Below, piece after piece: positions 27,294-35,580 of a DNA stretch of 41,657 nucleotides (its first letter is position 1; the number at the start of each line of letters is the position of its first letter). The stretch is from Pseudomonadota bacterium. Lineage in GTDB: Bacteria > Pseudomonadota > Gammaproteobacteria > Xanthomonadales > Rhodanobacteraceae. Below the pieces are notes generated by a model that saw only the letters and a program-made list of their open reading frames with translations, was not told the DNA's origin and did not search any database. The DNA lies in the NCBI GenBank assembly GCA_021805685.1, contig JAJZET010000213.1, forward strand, positions 1 through 41,657, written 5' to 3'. A program made the translations under genes and the position numbers.

Positions 27294-28022
27294 TCAGGTG
27301 CGCCAGCCGGAGAGCTTGCCGCGCAGCCGGATCACGGCCTGGCCGTGGATCTGGCACACCCGCGACTCGCTGACGCCGAGCACGGCGCCGATCTCCTTGA
27401 GGTTGAGCTCCTGTTCGTAATACAGCGACATCACCAGTTGCTCGCGCTCGGGCAGCTCGACGATGGCCTGGACCAGCGCTTCGCGCATGCCGCTGTGCTC
27501 GATCCCCTCGTCCGGCGACAGGCTGTTCTCGTCGGCCACGTCGTACACGCCGGGCTCCTCGCCGTCGTCGGAGGAGGTGAGGCTGAGCAGGCGCGAGGAA
27601 AGCGCGTCGGAGAGCACCTGGTGGTATTCCTCCGCGCTGATGCCGAGCCGGCGGATGACTTCGGCGTCGTCCGCCTCGGCGCCGGTCTCGCCCTCGATCT
27701 GGCGGATCATCTCGGCCACTTCGCGGGTCTTGCGGTGCACCGAGCGCGGCGTCCAGTCGGCACGGCGCAGCTCGTCCAGCATGGCGCCACGGATGCGGAT
27801 GCCAGCGAACGTCTCGAAGCTGGCCCCCTTGTCGTTGGCAAAATGGCGCGCAGCTTCAAGCAAACCGATCATTCCTGCCTGGATCAGGTCGCCCACGTCG
27901 ACGCTGGCCGGCAGGCGCCCCATCAGGTGGTAGGCGATCCGCCGGACCAACGGCGCGTGCCGACGAACCAGTTCGTCGGCACTTCCGCGGGAAAATTGTA
28001 GATATTCCGAAGTCGCGCTCAT
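27294..28022 (-). CDS. fliA: Flagellar sigma factor FliA (sigma-28)
   Basis: A 242-residue sigma factor. Region 2 is clear (HAPLVRRIAYHLMGRLPASV, then DVGDLIQAGMIGLLEAARHF), region 3 follows (RGAMLDELRRADWTPRSV), and region 4 is at the C-terminus (LPEREQLVMSLYYEQELNL, then GVSESRVCQIHGQAVIRLRG). ATG 28022 overlaps the fleN stop as ATGA; an upstream extension would enter fleN. FliA should recognise the four TAAAG-N-GCCGAT-type promoters found in this window. Confidence 0.97.
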   Translation of the reverse strand: MSATSEYLQFSRGSADELVRRHAPLVRRIAYHLMGRLPASVDVGDLIQAGMIGLLEAARHFANDKGASFETFAGIRIRGAMLDELRRADWTPRSVHRKTREVAEMIRQIEGETGAEADDAEVIRRLGISAEEYHQVLSDALSSRLLSLTSSDDGEEPGVYDVADENSLSPDEGIEHSGMREALVQAIVELPEREQLVMSLYYEQELNLKEIGAVLGVSESRVCQIHGQAVIRLRGKLSGWRT

Positions 28023-28960
28023 CTCGGGGGTCCCCCGGCCGGAACCGCCCGGCCACCGAAGAAGGAGATGCGATCGAGACCCGCGCGACCGGGCTCGACC
28101 CACTTATCGACCGACTCGGCCAGTTTCTTGAGTGCCCTGGCCGACGGACTCGACGGCCACAGTTCTACCACGGCTGCCTGGCGACGGATCGCCTGGCGCA
28201 GACGTTCGTCGTGCGGCACCCAGCCCGAGAACTCGATGACCAGGTCGAGAAAGCGGTCGCTGACCCGCGCGAGCTTCTGGTGCAGCAGGCGCGCCTCGCC
28301 CTCGTTGCGCACCATGTTGGCCACCATGCGCAGCCGCCGCACGCCGAAATCGCGGCTCAGCACCTTGGCCAGCCCGTAGGCGTCGGTGAGCGAGGCCGGC
28401 TCGTCGCACACCACCAGCACCACGTCGTCCACCGCGGCGGCGAACATCGTCACGCTGTCGGACAGGCCGGCCGCGGTGTCCACCAACAGGAACTCCGGCG
28501 GACGCGGCAGTTCGTCGAAGGCACGGATGATCGTCGCCAGCTGGTTGCTGTCCAGCTGCGCCAGCCGGCGCGCGCCGGAACCGGCCGGCACCACCTGCAG
28601 GCCGCAGGCTGCAGGCATCACCAGCGACTCCAGCGAGCATTCGCCGTCCAGCAGGTGGCCAATGTGGCGGATCGGGGACAGCCCGAGCATCACGTCCACG
28701 TTGGCCAGGCCGGTATCGGCGTCCAGCAGCATCACCTCGCGGCCGGCACTGGCCAGAGCCGCACCGAGGTTCACCGCCAGCGTGCTCTTGCCGACACCGC
28801 CCTTGCCGCCAGTGACCGCGATGGTCTGGCAATGCCGCCGTGTGGTGGGCACCGCCGTGAGCAGGCCGTCGGCCTGGTGGCCCGCGGCGGACGCCTGGGT
28901 CGGCGTGGGCGGCACCACCATCGCGGCCAGCAGCTGCGTCAACCCGGAAGCCTGATTCAT
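28019..28960 (-). CDS. fleN: Flagellar number regulator FleN (FlhG), MinD-like ATPase
   Basis: A 313-residue P-loop ATPase that restrains flagellar number, acting on FleQ and FlhF in polar flagellates. Deviant Walker A AVTGGKGGVGKSTLAVNLG, switch/Walker B LLDADTGLANVDVMLGLSP, and VDTAAGLSDSVTMF. The N-terminal 45 residues before the P-loop are longer than in P. aeruginosa FleN. Start choice: ATG 28960 (MNQASGLTQLLAAMVV) has GGAGTG eight bases upstream; ATG 28978 would overlap the flhF stop as ATGA but its Shine-Dalgarno is too close. Confidence 0.95.
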   Translation of the reverse strand: MNQASGLTQLLAAMVVPPTPTQASAAGHQADGLLTAVPTTRRHCQTIAVTGGKGGVGKSTLAVNLGAALASAGREVMLLDADTGLANVDVMLGLSPIRHIGHLLDGECSLESLVMPAACGLQVVPAGSGARRLAQLDSNQLATIIRAFDELPRPPEFLLVDTAAGLSDSVTMFAAAVDDVVLVVCDEPASLTDAYGLAKVLSRDFGVRRLRMVANMVRNEGEARLLHQKLARVSDRFLDLVIEFSGWVPHDERLRQAIRRQAAVVELWPSSPSARALKKLAESVDKWVEPGRAGLDRISFFGGRAVPAGGPPR

Positions 28961-28974
28961 CGCAAACACTCCAT

Positions 28975-30363
28975 TCATACCTCAGCCACGGCCCGGCCGA
29001 AGCGCTCGGCCATCATGTCGTCATCGGGATTGGCGCTGGTCTTGACCGCGCGGGCGGCGCGGCACACCAGCTCGCGCGTATCGGCGGTGGCGATGTCCTC
29101 GGGTACGCGCTGGCCGTCGGTGACATAGTCCAGCGGCAGCCGGTGCCGGATCAGCACCGACAGCGCGCCGCCCAGGCGTGGCGCCTCGTCCAGCTTGGTA
29201 AGGATGCACGCGTGCGGGTTCAATTCGCGGTAAGCGCCCACCGCCGCCTCCAGCGAATAACTCTGCGCGTTGGCGGCCAGCACCAGGCAGGAACGCAGCT
29301 CGCCGGCGTCGGCGAGGATTTCCAACTGCTGCGACAGCCGCGGGTCGGTACCGGCCATGCCGGCGGTGTCGATCAGTACGGTATGGCGACCCTGCAGCAT
29401 CTCCAGCACCTTGCCGAGGCTGCGCGCGTCATAGGCCGGATAGACCTGCACGCCGAGCAGGCGGCCATAGTGCTCGAGCTGCGCCGCGGCGCCGATGCGG
29501 TAGTGGTCGGTGCTGACCAGCGCTACCTTGGCGGCGCCATGGCGCATCACCGCCCTGGCGGCGAGCTTGGCGATCGTCGTGGTCTTGCCGACGCCGGTCG
29601 GACCGACCAGGGCGGTGATGCTGCGTTCGTCGCCGCACAGGTCGCGGCCGGTCACCGCCAGGCTGCGGCTGAGGATGCCCAGCGGCAGGTAGCGCGCCTG
29701 CTCGGCGCTGATCTGTTCCGGCAGCTCGTTCACCAGGCTACGCGCCACGTCGGGCTCGATGCCGAACCGGGTCATTTCGCGCAGGATGCGTGCGCGCAGC
29801 GGCTGGCGCCGCTCCATATCGTTCCAGGCGAGGCTGGACAGCTGTACCTCGAGCATCGCGCGCAGCTCATTGAAGTCGTTGCGCAATTGCGCGGTGTCGC
29901 GCGCGGCGCGCTCCATCAGCGGATGCGCCGCCGGCGGCGCGACGGCGACCGGCGCGGCGGTGGGCCGCACCGGCTCGCGCGTAGGGCGCGGCACGACGGG
30001 CGCCGGGGCCGGGGCCGTCGCCACCCGTACCACCGGCGAGGGCGAGGGCGCTGTCGCGGGTCGCGACGCGACCACTGCTGCCGGTGCCTGCGGCTGCAAC
30101 TGTGGCTGTGACTGAAGCTGCGCCTGCGGCTGCGACCGCTGTTGCGCTTGCGGTTGCGGCTGCGGCACCGTTGGCGTGGAGACCGGCGTGCTTTGTCGGG
30201 CTGCCTCGCGCACCAGCGCCTCGTCATAGTCGATCGCAGCGATTACTTCGATACCGTCCTCCATGCGCCGGGTGGACAGGATCACCGCATCCGGCCCCTG
30301 TTCCTCGCGTACTTCGCGCATCGCCTGACGCATGTCCGGTGCCACGAAACGTTTGATCTTCAT
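28975..30363 (-). CDS. flhF: Flagellar biosynthesis GTPase FlhF
   Basis: A 462-residue SRP-type GTPase that sets the polar site of the flagellum. B domain at 1-60 (MKIKRFVAPDMRQAMREVRE), then a long Gln/Pro/Ala-rich low-complexity stretch at about 70-160, then the N and G domains with ALVGPTGVGKTTTIAKLAAR, STDHYRIGAAAQLEHYGRLL and the DTAGM motif (VLIDTAGMAGTDPRLS). ATG 30363 has GGAG six bases upstream; the frame stays open further but without a sensible start. It follows flhA by 126 bases that hold only a purine-rich stretch. Confidence 0.96.
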   Translation of the reverse strand: MKIKRFVAPDMRQAMREVREEQGPDAVILSTRRMEDGIEVIAAIDYDEALVREAARQSTPVSTPTVPQPQPQAQQRSQPQAQLQSQPQLQPQAPAAVVASRPATAPSPSPVVRVATAPAPAPVVPRPTREPVRPTAAPVAVAPPAAHPLMERAARDTAQLRNDFNELRAMLEVQLSSLAWNDMERRQPLRARILREMTRFGIEPDVARSLVNELPEQISAEQARYLPLGILSRSLAVTGRDLCGDERSITALVGPTGVGKTTTIAKLAARAVMRHGAAKVALVSTDHYRIGAAAQLEHYGRLLGVQVYPAYDARSLGKVLEMLQGRHTVLIDTAGMAGTDPRLSQQLEILADAGELRSCLVLAANAQSYSLEAAVGAYRELNPHACILTKLDEAPRLGGALSVLIRHRLPLDYVTDGQRVPEDIATADTRELVCRAARAVKTSANPDDDMMAERFGRAVAEV

Positions 30364-30489
30364 AGGTTGCTCCGCAAACGGGATCCGGATTGGGGAGACC
30401 GGCACCGGGCAGCGCCTGGGCAGGGGCATTGAAACACCGCTGCACCACGCTTTCCCCGCTCCTGTCTCCCTGCCCCCGATTCCCGGTTC

Positions 30490-32583
30490 TTACCGCCCCA
30501 AGGCCTGTACCAAGCGCACCCGACGGTTGTCGGGCACCTCGTTGTAGGCGAGCACGTGCAGGTTCTGTGCCACATGCCGCGTGAAGCGCGCGAGCCAGGG
30601 CCGCAACTGCGGCGCGACCAGCAGCACGGCCGGCTCGCCGCTCATTTCCTGCTTGCGCGCGGCGTCGGCCACGCTCTGCTGCAGGCGATCGGCGAGCCCG
30701 GGCTCCACCGCCGCGCCAGCCATGCCGCCCGCGCCGGACATCGAGCCGAGCAGGATCTGCTCCAGCTCCGGCGCCAGCGTGATGACCGGGATCTCGGTGC
30801 CCAGCCCGGCGATCTCCTGCACGAGCTGCCGGCCCAGCGCCACGCGTACCGCCGCGGTGAGCATGCCGGGATCCTGACTCTGCCCCGCATGCTCCGCCAA
30901 GGATTCGACGATGCTGCGCATGTTGCGGATCGGCACGCGCTCGGCCAGCAGGTTCTGCAGCACCTTCACCACCACGCCCAGCGACAGCCGCTTGGGCACC
31001 AGGTCCTCGACCAGCTTGGGCGCGCTCTGCGCCAGGCGGTCGAGCAGTTGCTGCACGTCCTGGTGGCTGAGCAGCTCGTGCGCATGGCCCTGCAGGATGT
31101 GCGACAGGTGGGTGGCGATCACCGTGGCCGGATCGACCACGGTGTAGCCGTAGCTTTGCGCCAGTTCGCGCTGGCCCAGCTCGATCCACACCGCTTCCAG
31201 GCCGAAGGCCGGATCCTGCGTGGCGATACCGGCCAATGTGCCGTGCACCTGGCCCGGGTTGATCGCCAGCAAGCGTTCGGTATGCACCTCCGCCTCGCCC
31301 ATCGGCACGCCCATCAGCATGATGCGGTAGGTGTTGGGGCCGAGGTCGAGGTTGTCGCGGATGTGCACGGCGGGGATAAGGAAGCCCAGCTCCTGCGACA
31401 GCTTGCGGCGCACCGACTTGATCCGCCCCATCAGCTCGCCGCCTTGGTGCGTGTCCACCAGCGGGATCAGCCGGTAACCCACTTCCAGACCCAGCGGATC
31501 GACCGTGGTGACGTCCTCCCAGCCCAGTTCCACGCGCTCGGCCGGCGCAGCGGCGGCCGGCGCCTCGGCCGGCGCAGCGGCCAGCTTTTCGCGCGTCTCG
31601 CGCTGGCGTTTGAACAGCAGCCATGCAGCACCGCCGCATACGCCGCTCAGCAGCAGGAAGGCGAGATTCGGCATGCCGGGGATCATGCCCATCACGCCCA
31701 GCACCACCGCCGCCACCGCCAGCGCGCGCGGCTGGCCGAACACCTGGCCGGCGAGCTGGCGCCCCATGTCCTGGGCGCGCGACACGCGGGTGACGATGAT
31801 CGCAGTGGCCACCGACAGCATCAGCGCCGGCACCTGCGCTACCAGGCCATCGCCGATGGTGAGCAGGGTATAGGTGTGCGCCGCCTGGCTGGCGGACAGA
31901 CCGTGCTGCATCACGCCGACGAAGAAGCCGCCGACGATGTTGATGAGCAGGATCAGGATGCCGGCGGTGGCGTCGCCACGCACGAACTTCGAGGCGCCGT
32001 CCATCGAGCCGTAGAAGTCCGCCTCCTCGCGTACCTCCTGGCGGCGCTCGCGCGCCTGCTCCTGGGTGAGCAGGCCGGCATTGAGGTCGGCGTCGATCGC
32101 CATCTGCTTGCCGGGCATCGCGTCCAGGGTGAAGCGCGCGGTCACTTCGGAGACGCGGGTGGCGCCCTTGGTGACCACCACGAAGTTGATGATGGTGATG
32201 ATGGCGAACACCACCAGGCCCACCGCGAAGTTGCCGCCGATCACGAACTCGCCGAACGCCTGGATCACCTTGCCGGCGGCGCCGGGGCCATCGTGACCGT
32301 GCAGCAGCACCACGCGGGTGGAGGCGATGTTCAATGCCAGTCGCAGCAGGGTGGCCATCAGCACCACGGTAGGAAACGCGGCGAACTCCAGCGGCCGCAT
32401 CACGTAGACCACCGCCAGCAGGATCACCAGCGACAGCGCGATGTTGAAGCTGAAGAGGATGTCGAGCAGGAACGGCGGCAGCGGCAACATCATCATTGCC
32501 AGCATCACCAGCATCATGATCGGGGCGCCGGCGCCCCGTCGCGCCAGTTGCCTGAAACTGCCCAATACCTGCGTGCCCGTCAT
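30490..32583 (-). CDS. flhA: Flagellar type III export gate protein FlhA
   Basis: A 697-residue export-gate protein (E. coli 692). The N-terminal half has eight membrane helices (for example IMMLVMLAMMMLPLPPFLLD and PTVVLMATLLRLALNIASTR) with the FHIPEP-type loop DADLNAGLLTQEQARERRQE between helices, then an Ala-rich linker at about 328-350 and the cytoplasmic substrate-docking domain (HIRDNLDLGPNTYRI, PKRLSLGVVVKVLQNLLAER). It follows flhB by 18 bases. Confidence 0.98.
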   Translation of the reverse strand: MTGTQVLGSFRQLARRGAGAPIMMLVMLAMMMLPLPPFLLDILFSFNIALSLVILLAVVYVMRPLEFAAFPTVVLMATLLRLALNIASTRVVLLHGHDGPGAAGKVIQAFGEFVIGGNFAVGLVVFAIITIINFVVVTKGATRVSEVTARFTLDAMPGKQMAIDADLNAGLLTQEQARERRQEVREEADFYGSMDGASKFVRGDATAGILILLINIVGGFFVGVMQHGLSASQAAHTYTLLTIGDGLVAQVPALMLSVATAIIVTRVSRAQDMGRQLAGQVFGQPRALAVAAVVLGVMGMIPGMPNLAFLLLSGVCGGAAWLLFKRQRETREKLAAAPAEAPAAAAPAERVELGWEDVTTVDPLGLEVGYRLIPLVDTHQGGELMGRIKSVRRKLSQELGFLIPAVHIRDNLDLGPNTYRIMLMGVPMGEAEVHTERLLAINPGQVHGTLAGIATQDPAFGLEAVWIELGQRELAQSYGYTVVDPATVIATHLSHILQGHAHELLSHQDVQQLLDRLAQSAPKLVEDLVPKRLSLGVVVKVLQNLLAERVPIRNMRSIVESLAEHAGQSQDPGMLTAAVRVALGRQLVQEIAGLGTEIPVITLAPELEQILLGSMSGAGGMAGAAVEPGLADRLQQSVADAARKQEMSGEPAVLLVAPQLRPWLARFTRHVAQNLHVLAYNEVPDNRRVRLVQALGR

Positions 32584-32601
32584 GGTTTTGACTCGTACGT
32601 G

Positions 32602-33735
32602 TTAGCGATAAGGCCCCATCAGATCCGGATCGACCTCGGGGTTCGGTGCGGGCGGAGGCGCTTCACCCTGCGTCGCAGCCTGCTTCAGCTGGTAGACGTA
32701 GACGAGCACCTGAGCCACCGCCACGTACAGCGCGGCGGGGATTTCCTGGCCCAGCTTGGTGGAGGCATACAAAGCTCGTGCCAGCGGCGGCGCCTCGACC
32801 AGCGGAATGCGATGGCTGCCGGCCACCAGGCGGATCTGCTGGGCCAACATGTCCGCGCCCTTGGCGATCACCCGCGGCGCGCCCATGCGGCCGTCGTCGT
32901 AGCGCAGCGCCACCGCGAAATGGGTGGGGTTGACCACCACCACGTCGGCCTTGGGCAGCTCCTGCATCATGCGCCGCCGCGCCTGCGCCATCTGCACCTG
33001 GCGAATGCGGCCCTTGATCTCGGGGCTGCCTTCGCTCTCCTTCATTTCGTCCTTGATCTCCTGCCGGCTCATGCGCAGGCTCTTGTCGTGGTCGTACTTC
33101 TGGTAGGCCGCATCGATGCCGCCGAGCAGCATCAGGATGCCGCCGAACCACAGCGCGGCCTGGCCCATCAGGCTCATCGCTTCCGCGATGCCGTCCATCG
33201 GGGAGCCGCGTCCGGTCGCCTGGATGCCAGGCTGCCAATGGCGCAGCAGCAGCGCCAGCACGGCGCCGATGAACACCACCTTGAGCAGCGCCTTGCCCAG
33301 TTCCACCAGGCCGCGCATCGCAAAGATGCGCCCCAGCCCGGCGATCGGGTCCAGGCGGCTGAACTTCGGTTCCAGCGCCTGCGCGCTGAAGTTGAGCCCG
33401 CCCAGCAGCAACGGCGCGGCCAGCGCGGCCAGCAGCGTGGCCAGCGCCACCGGCGCGAACAGCGCCAACGCCTCGCCCACCGCCGCACGCAACACCTGTT
33501 GCGGCAATGCATCCGAAAACAGCGCCTCGCGCGAATAGCCCAGGCCGAGCAGGAAGATGTTCCGGGCGTGCACGAACGACGCGTGGCCACCGGCCATCAG
33601 CGCGGCCACACCGGCCAGCACGACCGCCGCGCCGGAGAGGTCGCGCGATCGCGGAACCTCGCCTTTTTCACGCGACTCCTTCAGCCGCTTTTCTGTCGGC
33701 TGTTCGGTTTTTTCCTGGTCGCTGTCGTCCGCCAT
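32602..33735 (-). CDS. flhB: Flagellar type III export switch protein FlhB
   Basis: A 377-residue membrane protein that changes export from hook to filament substrates. Acidic/basic N-terminus DQEKTEQPTEKRLKESREKG, four membrane helices, and the cytoplasmic domain with the self-cleavage motif Asn269-Pro-Thr-His272 at the same numbering as Salmonella FlhB. C-terminal tail PPPAPNPEVDPDLMGPYR is Pro-rich. A small paralogue of its C-terminal domain is encoded at 21363-21632. Confidence 0.98.
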   Translation of the reverse strand: MADDSDQEKTEQPTEKRLKESREKGEVPRSRDLSGAAVVLAGVAALMAGGHASFVHARNIFLLGLGYSREALFSDALPQQVLRAAVGEALALFAPVALATLLAALAAPLLLGGLNFSAQALEPKFSRLDPIAGLGRIFAMRGLVELGKALLKVVFIGAVLALLLRHWQPGIQATGRGSPMDGIAEAMSLMGQAALWFGGILMLLGGIDAAYQKYDHDKSLRMSRQEIKDEMKESEGSPEIKGRIRQVQMAQARRRMMQELPKADVVVVNPTHFAVALRYDDGRMGAPRVIAKGADMLAQQIRLVAGSHRIPLVEAPPLARALYASTKLGQEIPAALYVAVAQVLVYVYQLKQAATQGEAPPPAPNPEVDPDLMGPYR

Positions 33736-33748
33736 GTCCCAGTCCGCC

Positions 33749-34519
33749 CTACCCGGCCAGCAGACGACGCATCAGGTCCCAGGCGGCGTCCTGCAGGGTG
33801 GCGAACGCACCGGGCAGGCTGCGCAACGACAGCCACAGGGCGATGAAGCCCAGCGACACGGTGATCGGAAAGCCCACCGCGAACAGGTTCATCGACGGCG
33901 CCGCACGGCTGATCGCGGCGAAACCGATGTTCACCAGCAGCAGCGAGGTCATCGCCGGCAAGGCCACGCGCACCGCGCCGCCGAACAGCCGCACGCCGAA
34001 CGCCATCACCGCATGCAGGCCGTTGGCGTCGATGCCGAAATCACCCGGCGAGGCGTGGCGGAAACTGTTGGCCAGCAATGCGATCAGCTGCAAGTGGCCG
34101 TTCATCGCCAGGAACAGCAGGGTCACCAGCGCCAGGTAGAACTGGCCAAGCACGTTGGCGTTGCCGCCGGCCTGCGGATCGACCACCTCGGCAAAACCCA
34201 GGCTCATGCCCTGCCCCACCAGACCGCCGCCGAACTGCACTGCATCGAACACCAACTGCAACACGAATCCCACCGCCGCGCCCGCCACGAACTGGCTGGT
34301 CAGGTTCACCAGGCCGGCCGGGCCGAGCACGTCCTTGACGTCGGGCGCCAGCGGAACCAGCACCAGGGTCAGCATCACCACCATGCCAGCGCGTACGCGC
34401 ATCGGCAGCACCGAGGCGCCGAACACCGGTGCGAGCATGCACAGGCCGCCCACGCGGGCCATGGCCCACAGGAACCGGTCCATCCACGGCAACAGCAACG
34501 CCACGTCCAGCGTGGTCAC
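33749..34519 (-). CDS. fliR: Flagellar export gate protein FliR
   Basis: A 256-residue integral membrane protein of the export gate (E. coli 261). Starts at GTG 34519, which overlaps the fliQ stop as GTGA, giving MTTLDVALLLPWMDRFLWAM. Conserved GAGMSLGFAEV-like segment (VGQGMSLGFAEVVDPQ) and NVLGQFYLALVTLLFLAMNG are present. It is followed by flhB after 13 bases. Confidence 0.96.
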   Translation of the reverse strand: MTTLDVALLLPWMDRFLWAMARVGGLCMLAPVFGASVLPMRVRAGMVVMLTLVLVPLAPDVKDVLGPAGLVNLTSQFVAGAAVGFVLQLVFDAVQFGGGLVGQGMSLGFAEVVDPQAGGNANVLGQFYLALVTLLFLAMNGHLQLIALLANSFRHASPGDFGIDANGLHAVMAFGVRLFGGAVRVALPAMTSLLLVNIGFAAISRAAPSMNLFAVGFPITVSLGFIALWLSLRSLPGAFATLQDAAWDLMRRLLAG

Positions 34520-34785
34520 CGGATCATCCCCGGCAGGCCCTGGATCAGTTGCGCGGTGTAGTGCACCAGCAGGCGCAGCATCCACGGCCCCGCGATCAGG
34601 GCGACCAGCGCCATCGCGACCAGCTTGGGAATGAAGCTCAAGGTCATCTCGTTGATCTGCGTGGCCGCCTGGATCACGCCGATCAACAAGCCCACCACCA
34701 GCGCCGTGAGCAGCATCGGGGCGGCCATCAGCATCGCCACGTAGAGCGCGTGCTGCCCGATCTGCATGATGGATTCGGGGGTCAT
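34516..34785 (-). CDS. fliQ: Flagellar export gate protein FliQ
   Basis: An 89-residue, two-helix membrane protein, the same length as E. coli FliQ. ATG 34785 (MTPESIMQIGQHALYVAMLM) is chosen by homology to MTPES starts and an AGAGG seven bases upstream; an ATG two codons earlier is too close to that site. The invariant QAATQINEMTLSFIPK block is intact. It is separated from fliP by 795 bases, whereas the two genes are normally adjacent. Confidence 0.97.
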   Translation of the reverse strand: MTPESIMQIGQHALYVAMLMAAPMLLTALVVGLLIGVIQAATQINEMTLSFIPKLVAMALVALIAGPWMLRLLVHYTAQLIQGLPGMIR

Positions 34786-34900
34786 GGGCATGCCTCTTTT
34801 TGCGCCGGACGCGGCGCTCGCGTCATGCCCGAACGAGTTTCAGATCGGTTTCGTGCGTCTGCCGCAAGCGACAGAGCGGCTTCGTCCACCTGCCGGTGGC

Positions 34901-34959
34901 CGAGTTCCTTTCTCTTTGCTTGCCCAAAGAAAAAGGAACCAAAGAGAAAGGGCACCCCG
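34901..34959 (+). repeat. Left arm of the 59-bp inverted repeat
   Basis: Begins CGAGTTCCTTTCTCTTTGC and ends GGCACCCCG. Differs from the reverse complement of the right arm at five positions. Internal 10-bp stem TTTCTCTTTG/CAAAGAGAAA. Confidence 0.9.
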
Positions 34960-35261
34960 ATGACGCGCCCTCCGGGCCTCCTGCCCTGCGGGTCCGCGTG
35001 CGGGTTACGGGGTTTTTCGACGGCACCTCCTGTACCGGCGAAAAACTGGCCGGCATCCCTACCGGCCATCCTGCGGACTGTTCCTCCACCCGCCCACCAC
35101 GTCATAGGGGCCCCGGGCAGAGCAGCGCGCTCCCAGCGCGCACTCTTCAGAAGAGCCGCAGCAAGAGCACCGCAGGTTGTGCTGCGCTCTGCTTTCAGCA
35201 TTTGCGGTTGCCTCTGGCGCGCAGGATGCGCGCCTGCTTTTCCCGGGGCCCCTGGGCGGCG

Positions 35262-35362
35262 GTGAGTCGGGGACGAGAAGGCCGCGCAGCGGGCGTCGCC
35301 ATGGATGGCGACGCCTTTTCGCGCGGGCAGGAGCCCGCTCGAAAAGCCCGGCACCGACTCAC
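35262..35362. repeat. Nested hairpin cassette inside the fliP-fliQ element
   Basis: Outer stem GTGAGTCGG (35262-35270) pairs perfectly with CCGACTCAC (35354-35362). Inside are GGCGTCGCCAT/ATGGCGACGCC (35292-35315, 11 bp with a two-base loop, followed by TTTT on the plus strand) and GCGGGC/GCCCGC (35323-35338). Further perfect stems lie to the left, for example GGCGCGCA/TGCGCGCC at about 35216-35234 and TGGCCGG/CCGGCCA at about 35047-35068. Such nesting suggests a folded RNA or a DNA cruciform. Confidence 0.75.
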
Positions 35363-35397
35363 GCACTTGTCGGGCACGAAGCCCGGCAAGCGCCAAC

Positions 35398-35456
35398 CGG
35401 GGTGGCCTTTCTCTTTGGTTACTTTTTCTTTGGCCACGCAAAGAGAAAGTAACTCG
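35398..35456 (-). repeat. Right arm of the 59-bp inverted repeat
   Basis: Inverted copy of the left arm, reading CGAGTTACTTTCTCTTTGC on the minus strand. It also forms its own AAAGAGAAAG hairpin. Confidence 0.9.
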
Positions 35457-35520
35457 GGCGCCGCAGGCGCACGAAAGCTTCTCGCAAGCAGGCCAGCCGT
35501 TGGCCAATTGTCTCGCGAGT

Positions 35521-35560
35521 ACCCGCCCTTCACCCCAGCCCTCCCCCGGAGGAGAGAGGA
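35521..35560 (-). repeat. CCTCCGGGGGAGGGCTGGGG-type intergenic repeat next to fliP
   Basis: On the minus strand, starting about 20 bases after the fliP stop, the sequence reads CCTCTCTCCTCCGGGGGAGG then GCTGGGGTGAAGGGC. Sequences of this form recur between genes in many proteobacteria. A short CTCC/GGAG stem may act as a weak 3'-end signal for fliP. Confidence 0.5.
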
Positions 35561-35580
35561 CGCAAATATGCGCGCAGCAC

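Larger units (their letters stand above)
34901..35456. repeat. 556-bp inverted-repeat element, Xanthomonadales type
   Basis: A non-coding unit bounded by two 59-bp arms in opposite orientation, identical at 54 of 59 positions. Each arm is itself an imperfect hairpin (TTTCTCTTTG and CAAAGAGAAA). Weaker similarity continues outside both arms to about 34865 and 35487. Similar AAAGAGAAAG-bearing intergenic repeats are, from memory, common in Xanthomonadales genomes; the number of copies in this genome cannot be seen. No transposase and no clear target duplication. Confidence 0.75.
34786..35580. other. Non-coding insert splitting fliP from fliQ
   Basis: This 795-base gap has no convincing gene. 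Open frames on both strands are low-complexity Arg/Pro/Gly strings caused by high GC. It contains a 556-bp element bounded by a 59-bp inverted repeat, an array of short perfect hairpins, and a separate CCTCC/GGGGGAGGG-type repeat next to fliP. Transcription from the fliL-side promoter must cross it to reach fliQ, fliR, flhB and flhA, unless a promoter lies within; none matching sigma-54, sigma-28 or a clear sigma-70 was seen. Confidence 0.85.

Noticed and set aside
30364-30489. 126-base gap between flhA and flhF with a purine-rich strand and GGGAGAC/GTCTCCC arms 64 bases apart
   Set aside because: Arms are short and far apart, and no sigma-54, sigma-28 or clear sigma-70 promoter is visible; not enough to name a feature.
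30556-33846. A very long plus-strand open frame of 1096 codons opposite flhA and flhB
   Set aside because: It is antisense to two certain genes, rich in His/Gln/Arg as expected for the complement of GC-rich coding sequence, and has no recognisable domain.
35391-35411. Possible sigma-54 site on the minus strand inside the fliP-fliQ element (TTGGCGC, then GGGCT at GG-N10-GC spacing)
   Set aside because: The -12 box is poor and the site lies in a repeat arm found elsewhere in such genomes; not convincing as a fliQ promoter.
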